The notes under the pieces were generated by a model, which was given only the letters and a program-made list of their open reading frames with translations, made no database searches and was not told the DNA's origin. Of a stretch of 64,000 nucleotides of DNA, positions 34,079 to 41,572 are shown in pieces. Positions within the stretch are counted from its first letter, which is position 1; every line of letters begins with the position of its first letter. Origin of the DNA: Terriglobia bacterium (GTDB taxonomy: Bacteria; Acidobacteriota; Terriglobia; Bryobacterales; Bryobacteraceae); assembly GCA_021325235.1 (NCBI GenBank), contig JAJPHN010000040.1:124001-188000 (forward strand). The letters run 5' to 3'. Made by a program: the position numbers and the translations under genes.

Positions 34079-35358
34079 GCTGTCTGCTCGGCTTTGGCGG
34101 CGGCCGCAGCCACATCCGCATCCCGGTCCTTCGCCAGCCCGTTCAGCGCCTCAATCGCATCCGGCGTTCCCGCCGCGCTCAAAACCGGGCAAATCGCCGC
34201 TTTCTGGCTCTTGTCCATCTGCGGAATCATCTGGATCAGCGCCTGCCGCACATTGTCCCGCGCGGCCAGTTCCGTCAGGTACGCCGACGCCACATCGGCT
34301 CGACTCCGGTTCCTGAGATTCTCCACCAGATACGGCAGCGGATCGAATTCGCCCGTGTCAACCTTGCCTTCGTTCACCATCGCGAACGCCGCGGCCAGGT
34401 GAATGCGCCAATCGATATCGCCTTCATCGAACGCCTTCTGCAGCGTGGCGAAGTCCTCCGGCTCGCGGATCCGGCCCAGCCCTTCGAGCGCGCTGGTACG
34501 CAGGGCGATGTCCTTATCCTCGGCATACCGCTGGAAGGTCGTGCGGTCTTCCGGCTGTCCGAGCTGGGCCAGCGCATCGAGCGCCGCTCGCCGGATTCTC
34601 AGGCTTCGTGCATGTTCGAGTGCGGCTCGCACGTCCGGCGCCGAGCTTGTGCTGCGCAATAATCCAATGGTCTCGAGCGCGGTGGCCTGAATCCGCTCGT
34701 CGAGGTCGTGCGCCAGGAAGGAAACCGCAGGACCAGCCGATGGGTCCTTGATCTTTTGCAGCGCAACCAGAGCTTCAAACAGCAGGTCGTTGTCTTTGGC
34801 ATGCAGCGCGTCCACCAGTGCCGGAACAGCTGTTCGATCGCGCAGAATGCCGGCCGCGAGCGCCGCGTTGGCCCGCGCATTCACACTTGCACCCTGCCGC
34901 ACCAGATCGGCAATGGCCTGTGCGACATCCGGGCGCACCTGCACGCTGGCGTCAATGACCTGATCGTTGCGCACCGAAAAGAAGCCCTTCATCTGCCGGA
35001 CGCCGCGCGTCAAAGGCCCGGTGAGCCCGCGCGCAACGTACCCCGGCTGATAGAAATTCACCAGCCCGTCGGTCGCGCGAATCTGCACGTCTTCATCGGA
35101 ATCGTGCGTCGCCTCGATCAGCGGCTCCAGGCTGCGCTCGGTATCGATCCTGACAATCGCCTTCACGGCTTCAATGCGCACGTCGCGCGCCGGATCATGC
35201 AGATATCCGGCCAGCACGGGCATCACGGACGCATCCTTCTTCGAAAGGTCGCGAATCCGGGAAATCCGCTCCTTCGCCGTTCCGCCGTTATCGCCCTGTG
35301 CATACAAACACCCGGCCAGCACGATCCCAAACAGAATCAGGCCGAAACGTTTTCCCAT
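34057..35358 (-). CDS. Exported HEAT-repeat protein, possible lipoprotein
   Basis: The N-terminus MGKRFGLILFGIVLAGCLYAQ has a hydrophobic core and the lipobox-like LAGC, although the following YAQ could also be a type I cleavage site. The rest consists of about ten HEAT/PBS-lyase-like repeats (ARDVRIEAVKAIVRIDTERS, DEDVQIRATDGLVNF, DERIQATALETIGLLR, SLRIRRAALDALAQLGQPED). Such superhelices act as protein-binding scaffolds. The frame is open 46 codons further upstream, but the chosen Met begins the signal sequence. Function unknown. Confidence 0.78.
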   Translation of the reverse strand: MGKRFGLILFGIVLAGCLYAQGDNGGTAKERISRIRDLSKKDASVMPVLAGYLHDPARDVRIEAVKAIVRIDTERSLEPLIEATHDSDEDVQIRATDGLVNFYQPGYVARGLTGPLTRGVRQMKGFFSVRNDQVIDASVQVRPDVAQAIADLVRQGASVNARANAALAAGILRDRTAVPALVDALHAKDNDLLFEALVALQKIKDPSAGPAVSFLAHDLDERIQATALETIGLLRSTSSAPDVRAALEHARSLRIRRAALDALAQLGQPEDRTTFQRYAEDKDIALRTSALEGLGRIREPEDFATLQKAFDEGDIDWRIHLAAAFAMVNEGKVDTGEFDPLPYLVENLRNRSRADVASAYLTELAARDNVRQALIQMIPQMDKSQKAAICPVLSAAGTPDAIEALNGLAKDRDADVAAAAAKAEQTAKARRSS

Positions 35359-35437
35359 ATTCAAACTGTATCCGAAATGCGAGGAGCTGGTGCGGCAGTT
35401 TCTGAGCAGGCGTTCGGCAAATGTTATCTCTGACAGG

Positions 35438-35690
35438 GTGCGATTCCCGCAACGGCATCCTTGCGCGCGCTTTTCGATTGTCTTCACCTGCGCCATGTTT
35501 ACGCTCGCCGCAGCGGAACACGACAGGTTCGGGATTGCGAAGCTCTACGCCGATGCGCAGTCTCCCGCTAACAACTGGTATTTCAGGGAGACGCCGCCGA
35601 CAAGCGTATTTTCGAGCAACCCCTCATTCCCCGCGACAGTTTTACCGAGCCACGACTGGAAGGAGCGGTGGGCCGAAAAACTTACCGCGC
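35438..35690 (+). pseudogene. Possible 5' remnant of a secreted protein gene
   Basis: From a GTG the frame reads a signal-peptide-like RFSIVFTCAMFTLAAA, then DRFGIAKLYADAQSPANNWYF and a Pro/Ser-rich stretch to SHDWKERWAEK. The DRFGIxKLYAD...NNWYF string resembles the start of mature surface polysaccharide-binding or lyase proteins. It then runs into the antisense of mqnD, where it stops making sense. This fills most of a 320-base stretch without another gene. It may be chance, or the stump of a gene truncated when mqnD's end was joined here. Confidence 0.3.
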
Positions 35691-36518
35691 CACTTCCACC
35701 GTCACCCGGTGCGGAATCAGCCCCGCCTCGAAGCCGAGATCCAGCAGCTTCTGCGCCGCTTTGGGCACAATCTCGCCGCCGTCCACCGTGTGGTGATTCA
35801 CGTACATGCCCACAAACTGCTCCGCCAGCGCCGTATCCAGGTCGCGCGCGAACTGCATGGCATAGTTCAGCGCCTCTTCCCGGTGATCCAGCGAATACTG
35901 AATACTCTCCCGCATCAGCCGCGAGCATTCGGCCTGTATCTTCGGCGCGAGGTCGCGCCGCAGCGCATTCGCCCCCAGCGGCAACGGCAGGTTGTATTTA
36001 GACCGGAACCACTTGCCCAGATCGACCACATTCTGCAAACCGCCGTGACCGTACGTCAGCTGTCCCTCGTGGATGATCAGCCCGGCGTCCACTTCATGCT
36101 CGCGAACCGCGTCCAGAATCTTGTCGAACGGGATCACGACCTGCTCAAAATCCGGCTCAAACAGCTTCAGCGTCAGAAACGCCGTCGTCATCGTGCCCGG
36201 AATCGCAATTTTCTTGCCCTTAAGCTCCTGCGGATCCAGTTTGCGGTTCGAAACCACAATCGGCCCGTAGCCGTCGCCCACGCTCGAACCGCTCGCCATC
36301 AGCATATATTTGTCCGCTACATACGGATAGGCATGATAGGAGATCGCGGTCAGCTCGTACAAGCCGGTCGTTGCTTTACGGTTGAGCGACTCGATATCTT
36401 CGAGCACATGGCGAAAGGAAAGGATCGGCGACCGGACTTTCTTCGTCGCCAAGCCGTAAAACATGAAAGCGTCGTCCGAGTCCGGACTGTGGGCGCAGAC
36501 GATTTCCGTCAAGCTCAT
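35682..36518 (-). CDS. mqnD: 1,4-dihydroxy-6-naphthoate synthase of the futalosine pathway
   Basis: Converts cyclic dehypoxanthinyl futalosine to dihydroxynaphthoate in menaquinone synthesis. The opening HSPDSDDAFMFYGLATKK is diagnostic, with ISYHAYPYVADKYMLMASG, GKKIAIPGTMTTAFLTLKLF, AGLIIHEGQLTYG and VGMYVNHHTVD following; these form the periplasmic-binding-protein-like fold and active-site residues. Length 278 is right. No other mqn genes lie in the window. It implies menaquinone as a respiratory quinone. Confidence 0.92.
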   Translation of the reverse strand: MSLTEIVCAHSPDSDDAFMFYGLATKKVRSPILSFRHVLEDIESLNRKATTGLYELTAISYHAYPYVADKYMLMASGSSVGDGYGPIVVSNRKLDPQELKGKKIAIPGTMTTAFLTLKLFEPDFEQVVIPFDKILDAVREHEVDAGLIIHEGQLTYGHGGLQNVVDLGKWFRSKYNLPLPLGANALRRDLAPKIQAECSRLMRESIQYSLDHREEALNYAMQFARDLDTALAEQFVGMYVNHHTVDGGEIVPKAAQKLLDLGFEAGLIPHRVTVEVAR

Positions 36519-36565
36519 AGAGGAGGGCCCCGAGCGCGTGAGGCAAACTCAGTGTAACAGAGGGT

Positions 36566-37273
36566 TTAGCGTTCTAAACAGGACTCTTTGAAGCGGCTGA
36601 GGGGCTCCGCCAGATCGGCCAGATTCTTCGCCAGCCGGTTCAGCTCGATCCGGCAAAGCTCGGGATCGCGATCTTTGGCCGCCAGTTCGATCGCTTGACA
36701 ACTCTGCCGGGATGCCGGAGCGTGCAGCGCGCCCACCGAGCCTTTTAGCGTATGCGCCAGCTTGCCCAGACGGTCAAAATCGCCGGCCGCCAGCGCCTCC
36801 CACATCAACCCCAGCTGCTCGTCCCGTTCGCCCTCAAACAGTTCGATAATCTCGACCATCAGCGAGGTCTCGTCGGCGCACTGTTCGGAAAATTCTTCCG
36901 GCTCAAACACCGCCATTCGCGGTCCTTCGCCGTGCTCGGACGCCGCTGCTCCACGCAGGGCAGTTTCCAGCTGCGCCGCATCGAAATCCGGCGGCAATAC
37001 TCCATCCACCTGCACGCCCGTATCCGTGAGCAAGGAAAACAGACGCGCGCCGTTCCCCATACCGTGTACGCACCCCGCCAGCTCGGCGATCTCGGCGCCC
37101 GGCTGCCCCGAACCGAGTAGAACCGCGTCAAACCGTTGCAGCATCAGCGCTTCGGCCGCCTCCGCGCAATTGGGAACGGCCGTTGTCTCGTGTCTCGCCT
37201 GTGCCAGAACCGACAGAATGCGGCTGGCCCGCGCCCCGTCCGCTTCCACTACTAAAATGTGTTGCTCGCTCAT
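36566..37273 (-). CDS. Degenerate receiver fused to a histidine phosphotransfer (Hpt) domain
   Basis: Residues 4-110 follow a receiver pattern (HILVVEADGARASRILSVL, FDAVLLGSGQPG) but the phospho-acceptor Asp is replaced by Gly54 and the conserved Lys region reads GVLPPDF, so it cannot take phosphate in the normal way. Residues 130-230 are an Hpt helix bundle with the active His174 in KLAHTLKGSVGALHA. The protein could relay phosphate through Hpt while the dead receiver serves as a binding module. No kinase is adjacent, so its partner is elsewhere. Single gene, divergent from comF. Confidence 0.8.
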   Translation of the reverse strand: MSEQHILVVEADGARASRILSVLAQARHETTAVPNCAEAAEALMLQRFDAVLLGSGQPGAEIAELAGCVHGMGNGARLFSLLTDTGVQVDGVLPPDFDAAQLETALRGAAASEHGEGPRMAVFEPEEFSEQCADETSLMVEIIELFEGERDEQLGLMWEALAAGDFDRLGKLAHTLKGSVGALHAPASRQSCQAIELAAKDRDPELCRIELNRLAKNLADLAEPLSRFKESCLER

Positions 37274-37435
37274 AATCGCTCCGCCCTCATCTGAACCTCG
37301 TGATAAACCCGCCGCGCGCTCAAATCGTTTTCGCCCGAAGCGATTTTCGCCCTTTCCGCGCCACTCTCTTCACGATGGTATATACTTTTGATTTAGTGGG
37401 GGTGTGCCTTCCCTAGTCTCACGACTCGCACCGTC

Positions 37436-38281
37436 ATCACAACACAAGGCTTAGAGCCCCACAACCTCCTATCCCGTCTTCGCAAAGCTCCCGCTGTCTG
37501 GTTCAACGCATTCTTCCCGGACGACTGCCGCGTTTGTGAGCAGCCACTCACCGGAATTTCGCGTATTCCCGTCTGCGCGGGCTGCCTGAGCCTGCCCGCG
37601 CCGCTCGCGGCCGAATGCTTTTGTGAAAGCTGCGGAACGCCCTTTATCGAAAGCACTTCGCTCGACCAGCAGGGCTTTTGCCAACCCTGCCGCGAGGGTG
37701 CTGTTCATTTCGACGCTGTTTACTCTTTCGGCAGTTACGACCATCCTTTACAGGATCTGATCCATCTTTTCAAATACGCCAAGGTCGAAAGCCTGGCCGA
37801 GCCGCTCGGCCGTTTTATGCTTCGAGCCTTGCCGCAGGGCGCCGAATTCGACGTCCTTCTCGCGATGCCCATGCACTGGCGCAAGCGCTGGGACCGCGGC
37901 TTCAATCAGGCCGAACTGCTCGCCGAACACGTCGCGCGCCACCTCGGCCTGACGCTTTCGAAAAATCTGCGGCGTAGCCGCCATACCCGGGCCCAGGCCG
38001 GTTTGAGCGAAACCGAACGGCGGACCAACCTTAAGGACGCCTTCGCCATTCGCAATCCGGCCCACATCACCGGCAAACGCATTCTGCTCGTTGACGACGT
38101 TCTTACCACCGGCGCCACGCTGCGTGCCGCGACCGAAGCGCTCAAGAGCGCCGGCGCAGCGCACGTTTCGGTTCTTACCCTGGCCCGTGTCGGTCATCGC
38201 AGCAAACAGGATTTCGCTTCTCAAAGCTCCACAAGTTTCCGGCCCGCGCCGGAAGCGGCAGTCTTAACGGAGGCGATCTAG
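37436..38281 (+). CDS. comF: ComF-family phosphoribosyltransferase-like protein, start codon unclear
   Basis: Double zinc-finger N-terminus (DDCRVC, VCAGC, CFCESC, CQPC) followed by the PRTase fold: HFDAVYSFGSYDHPLQDLIH, AMPMHWRKRWDRGFNQAELLAEH, RHTRAQAGLSETERRTNLKDAF and the PRPP-binding motif ILLVDDVLTTGATL. ComF proteins are linked to DNA uptake and help incoming single strands. The reading frame is open from 37397 (after TAG) with no ATG, GTG or TTG until residue M at 37817, which is inside the conserved domain, so the real start must be a rare codon (ATC at 37436 is used here for position only) or there is a frameshift. Confidence 0.8.
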   Translation: MTTQGLEPHNLLSRLRKAPAVWFNAFFPDDCRVCEQPLTGISRIPVCAGCLSLPAPLAAECFCESCGTPFIESTSLDQQGFCQPCREGAVHFDAVYSFGSYDHPLQDLIHLFKYAKVESLAEPLGRFMLRALPQGAEFDVLLAMPMHWRKRWDRGFNQAELLAEHVARHLGLTLSKNLRRSRHTRAQAGLSETERRTNLKDAFAIRNPAHITGKRILLVDDVLTTGATLRAATEALKSAGAAHVSVLTLARVGHRSKQDFASQSSTSFRPAPEAAVLTEAI

Positions 38282-38320
38282 CGAAGTCTGCGATTCGAAG
38301 CGCGAGGAGGGTGAACCGAA

Positions 38321-38854
38321 ATGACCAGCCCCGACCGGCTGCACCGGCCAGTCCTGGTATTGAATGCGAGCTACGAGCCGATTAACATCTGCGCGGCTCG
38401 TCGCGCCGTCATTCTGATTCTCAAAGGAGTCGCATCGGCCGAGGAACTGGCTCCGGCACAGATTCACTCCGCCCGGCGCGCCCTCAATGTGCCCTCCGTC
38501 ATCCGGCTGCTCGAATATCGCCGGATTCCGCATCAAACCCGCGCGCTATCCCGCAAGAACATCCTCATGCGCGACCGCTACACCTGCCAGTACTGCCACA
38601 AGACTCTGCCATCGGGGGAAATGACGCTCGATCACGTTATCCCTCGTTCGCGCGCCGGGGAAACCACCTGGGAAAATCTGGTCGCCTGCTGCCATCCCTG
38701 CAACAATCGCAAAGGAAGCCGAACACCCGAAGAAGCCGGCATGAAGCTGCTGCGCCCGCCCAAGCCTTTCAGCCTGCACACCAGCCGGCATCTGATGCGC
38801 CTGCTCGGCCGCGGCGACGACCAGTGGCGCAAATACCTGTTTTTCCCGGAATAA
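38321..38854 (+). CDS. HNH endonuclease
   Basis: HNH/McrA-type nuclease domain: [45 protein letters not shown]. The His-Asn-His set and two zinc CxxC pairs are complete. The N-terminal 75 residues ([21 protein letters not shown]) match the widespread free-standing HNH family of acidobacteria and cyanobacteria. A strong ribosome-binding site GAGGAGG lies 9 bases before the ATG. It follows comF by 39 bases in the same direction. The biological role of the family is undefined. Confidence 0.9.
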   Translation: MTSPDRLHRPVLVLNASYEPINICAARRAVILILKGVASAEELAPAQIHSARRALNVPSVIRLLEYRRIPHQTRALSRKNILMRDRYTCQYCHKTLPSGEMTLDHVIPRSRAGETTWENLVACCHPCNNRKGSRTPEEAGMKLLRPPKPFSLHTSRHLMRLLGRGDDQWRKYLFFPE

Positions 38855-39037
38855 TCAGCTGCGGGGCTGAATCCCGAGCAGCAGATCCGCGACCTCGCCG
38901 ACCGGCTGAGCCGATTTCGGGAATTCACCAAACAACCGGCCCAGAAAGGCCAGCCCGCCGCCGGCCAGGAAAGCCAGCGCAAAAAGCGAAAAAAGAGTGG
39001 CAATCATCCAGCTGCCCGCTGATTTTAGGTAGTTCAT
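38855..39037 (-). CDS. 60-residue single-pass membrane protein
   Basis: MNYLKSAGSWMIATLFSLFA begins a long membrane helix (about 10-36: IATLFSLFALAFLAGGGLAFLG) followed by a short polar tail ending LLLGIQPRS. No family recognised. An open frame extends 39 codons upstream but the extra part is basic and without conserved look. It converges on the HNH gene with no gap. Coding status is moderately likely. Confidence 0.4.
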   Translation of the reverse strand: MNYLKSAGSWMIATLFSLFALAFLAGGGLAFLGRLFGEFPKSAQPVGEVADLLLGIQPRS

Positions 39038-39177
39038 GTCTGAACACCTTATCGGCGCGAAACCGCCGAATGTGAGCCGAATTCGGGAGCGGAAAAAGCC
39101 GTACAGCCTAGCTTCCGTAAGGGTCAGTACCCGTGCCCTCTTAAACTGACGCAAACCAGCCGTGAGATGGACCAGTT

Positions 39178-39855
39178 TCAGCTGCCCCGGGTGGATTCTA
39201 TGCCTCTGAGAATCAGATCGATCCCGGTCAGAAAATCCAATCGGTCATCGTGGGTTCGCAGTCTTACGGCTAGACTGCGCGTGAACGGGTACTCGCGGGC
39301 ATTCAGCTGAGACCACATGGTCGCCACCGCATCCAGGAACTCCGATCGGTCGAGACCGCGCGTTCGGGCTAGCTGCCCGTTGGCTGCATTCTGCCCACCG
39401 ACGCCAAGGATGTAGCTCACCAGCGCGGATACTGCCGCCCACCGCGTGTCTTCCGGTATCCCAAGAGCGCAAACCTGCTGGCCCAACGGTTCGAGAATGC
39501 GTACAATTGGCAACTGCCCCGCGGGACTGGCGAGCGCTGCGCCAAGCCAGGGATGCGCACTCATCGCGTCAAACATCCCGAGCGCAAGAACGCGAATGGT
39601 GGCCTCCGGCGTCGCACCCACACAATCCTGCACCGTGCGGGCAATCAGAGTGTCACAGGCGCCTGTAACCAGATCGCTCTTGTCGGCCATGTGCCAGTAG
39701 ATGGCGCCGGGACCAGTGGCGAGCCGCTCGGCCAGCGCCCGAAACGTCAAACCATCTTCTCCTCCGCTGTCCAGAAGCTCGATTGCTGCCTGAATGATGC
39801 GATCGCGCGACAGCGATTCTCGGCGCCGTCGTATGCTCGGTGCTTTCTTGCTCAC
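39178..39855 (-). CDS. TetR-family repressor
   Basis: N-terminal helix-turn-helix LSRDRIIQAAIELLDSGGEDGLTFRALAERLATGPGAIYWHMADKSDLV, the usual TetR pattern at residues 15-65, then a ligand domain (ILGVGGQNAANGQLARTRGLDR) of the tetracycline-repressor C-terminal class. Length 225. It faces the flavin monooxygenase gene across twin palindromes, so it most likely represses that gene and itself until a small aromatic or polyketide ligand binds. Confidence 0.9.
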   Translation of the reverse strand: MSKKAPSIRRRRESLSRDRIIQAAIELLDSGGEDGLTFRALAERLATGPGAIYWHMADKSDLVTGACDTLIARTVQDCVGATPEATIRVLALGMFDAMSAHPWLGAALASPAGQLPIVRILEPLGQQVCALGIPEDTRWAAVSALVSYILGVGGQNAANGQLARTRGLDRSEFLDAVATMWSQLNAREYPFTRSLAVRLRTHDDRLDFLTGIDLILRGIESTRGS

Positions 39856-39863
39856 GCTTCATC

Positions 39864-39892
39864 TTGACACGAATGGAACAATGTTCCAGAAT
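39864..39892 (+). promoter_or_regulatory. Candidate promoter of the monooxygenase
   Basis: A consensus -35 TTGACA at 39864-39869 is followed, after 17 bases, by CAGAAT at 39887-39892 as a weak -10. The first palindrome covers the spacer, so repressor binding would block RNA polymerase. Confidence 0.45.
39874..39888. promoter_or_regulatory. TetR operator O1
   Basis: TGGAAC-AAT-GTTCCA, perfect 6-base arms with a 3-base centre. It lies between the divergent repressor and monooxygenase genes. Confidence 0.75.
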
Positions 39893-39894
39893 TA

Positions 39895-39909
39895 TGGAAT
39901 GATGTTCCA
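39895..39909. promoter_or_regulatory. TetR operator O2
   Basis: TGGAAT-GAT-GTTCCA, the same palindrome with one arm mismatch. Its centre is 21 bases, two helical turns, from that of O1. The outer arms GAATGGAAC and GTTCCATTC of the pair are also perfect mirror images. Confidence 0.75.
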
Positions 39910-39960
39910 TTCGCGCTGCGCGTATGCGAAGTGCTTCCTCCATACTCCAAATCAGGCCAC

Positions 39961-41484
39961 ATGAACGCGCCACTCGCGTACGATGTCATCGTTGCGGGTG
40001 CCGGTCCCGTAGGTCTGTTCCTCGCCTGCGAACTGGCGCTCGCCAAGTGTTCGGTTCTCATCCTCGAACGCGAGCACAGGCCGCATTCTCCATTGAAACG
40101 GCTGCCCTTCGGCATCCGGGGACTCTCGGCGCCTACCGTCGAAGCGCTGGACCGGCGCGGTTTGCTGGAGCAACTCGAATTACATAAAAGTGTGCGAAAT
40201 CCCCACCAGACCGCCACGCCGCAAGGGCCGCGCCGTCAGGGCGGACACTTTGCAGGCATTCCATTTCTGGACGGCAATATTGACACTTCGCAATGGAAGT
40301 ATCGCCTGCCGAGCTCGCCCCCGACCAACCTGCTGTCTGAAATGGCGGAGCTTGAATCTGTGCTGGTTCAACGCGCCAATGCCTTGGGTGTCGAGATCAA
40401 GCGCGGGTTTGCGGTCACCGATTTCCAGCAAAGTCCCGATGGCGTCACGGTTCAATCCGGCGGCCAATCGTTTCAAGGTCGATGGCTGGCCGGCTGTGAT
40501 GGGAGTCGCAGTGTCGTTCGAAAGGTGGCCGATTTCGAATTTGCGGGAACCGAGCCCGAATTCACCGGCTACTCTGCTCAGCTTGAGATAGCCGATCCGG
40601 AGAAGCTTAGCCCAGGCCGCAACCTGACACAGACAGGCATGTACTTCCAATCGCAGCCCGGTTACCTGGTAATGGTGGAGTTTGATGGCGGGGCAGCTCA
40701 TCGCGCAGAGCTAGCCACACTCGCACAGGTGCAGGAGGTGTTGCGCCGGGTCACGAATACCGACGTGACCATCCGTGCCTTGCACGCCGTAACGACCTGG
40801 ACCGACCGGGCGCGGCAAGCCACCAGCTACCGCAAGGGAAGAGTGTTCTTGGCGGGCGATGCCGCCCACATTCATTCGCCGCTGGGAGGTCAGGGGTTAA
40901 ACCTCGGACTCGGCGATGCCATGAACCTGGGCTGGAAACTCGCCGCCGCCATCCATAACGAAGCACCGGATGGCCTATTGGATAGCTATCAGACGGAACG
41001 ACAGCCACTGGGAGCACAGGTTCTGGACTGGTCGCGAGCTCAAGTGGCCATCATGAAACCAGATCCCACCTCTCGCGCGTTAAATGCGATTGTTCGCGAC
41101 CTGATCCATACGCGCGATGGCGCCACGTATTTTGCAGGCCGGGTATGGGGGCTTTCCACACGTTACGACCTTGGCGGCGATCACCCTCTTATCGGTCACA
41201 GCGTCCCAAACTTCGAATTTGAAAACGGCGCAAAACTCGGCGAGTTCATGCTCGACGGCAGGACCATACTGCTGGACTTCAACGGCGATGACCGGCTGAA
41301 ACAGTTGGCCGCTGAGTATGGCGGCCGAATGAAGTATGTTTCGGGCCAGGCGAAGGAGCAGTTCGGATTGAGCGCCGCGCTGGTGCGGCCGGACGGGATC
41401 ATCGCATGGGCTTCTGATATCGAAGCCAATCCTGGCGAAGCCTCTTCGGCTGCCGCACGCTGGCTGATGAAGCAGCGAATGTGA
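39961..41484 (+). CDS. FAD-dependent aromatic monooxygenase (PheA/TfdB class)
   Basis: Class A flavoprotein hydroxylase. Dinucleotide motif VIVAGAGPVGLFLACELAL at the N-terminus, the DG motif AGCDGSRSVVRKV near residue 180, and the second FAD motif VFLAGDAAHIHSPLGGQGLNLGLGDAMNLGWKL near 290. A thioredoxin-like C-terminal domain ends the protein (ASDIEANPGEASSAAARWLMKQ). Related enzymes hydroxylate phenols, tetracycline or anthracyclines, so a detoxification role is plausible. The ATG at 39961 follows the operator region; a frame from 39931 would run through it. Confidence 0.9.
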   Translation: MNAPLAYDVIVAGAGPVGLFLACELALAKCSVLILEREHRPHSPLKRLPFGIRGLSAPTVEALDRRGLLEQLELHKSVRNPHQTATPQGPRRQGGHFAGIPFLDGNIDTSQWKYRLPSSPPTNLLSEMAELESVLVQRANALGVEIKRGFAVTDFQQSPDGVTVQSGGQSFQGRWLAGCDGSRSVVRKVADFEFAGTEPEFTGYSAQLEIADPEKLSPGRNLTQTGMYFQSQPGYLVMVEFDGGAAHRAELATLAQVQEVLRRVTNTDVTIRALHAVTTWTDRARQATSYRKGRVFLAGDAAHIHSPLGGQGLNLGLGDAMNLGWKLAAAIHNEAPDGLLDSYQTERQPLGAQVLDWSRAQVAIMKPDPTSRALNAIVRDLIHTRDGATYFAGRVWGLSTRYDLGGDHPLIGHSVPNFEFENGAKLGEFMLDGRTILLDFNGDDRLKQLAAEYGGRMKYVSGQAKEQFGLSAALVRPDGIIAWASDIEANPGEASSAAARWLMKQRM

Positions 41485-41506
41485 AGGGACTCCGGCAATC
41501 TGACGG

Positions 41507-41534
41507 GCCCGCGTTTTTTCTGTTCACCGCGGGC
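41507..41534. terminator. Possible terminator between convergent monooxygenase and wbaP
   Basis: GCCCGCG (41507-41513) pairs with CGCGGGC (41528-41534) around a 14-base loop that starts with six T. It stands between two converging genes, where a two-way stop is expected, but no T run lies outside the stem, so the assignment is weak. Confidence 0.35.
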
Positions 41535-41572
41535 GAACGGGCTCGTTGGCACGAATGTTGAGCTGCGACTGG

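Noticed and set aside
35421-36557. Plus-strand 378-codon frame
   Set aside because: Antisense to mqnD for most of its length; rich in Arg and Gln with no recognisable fold.
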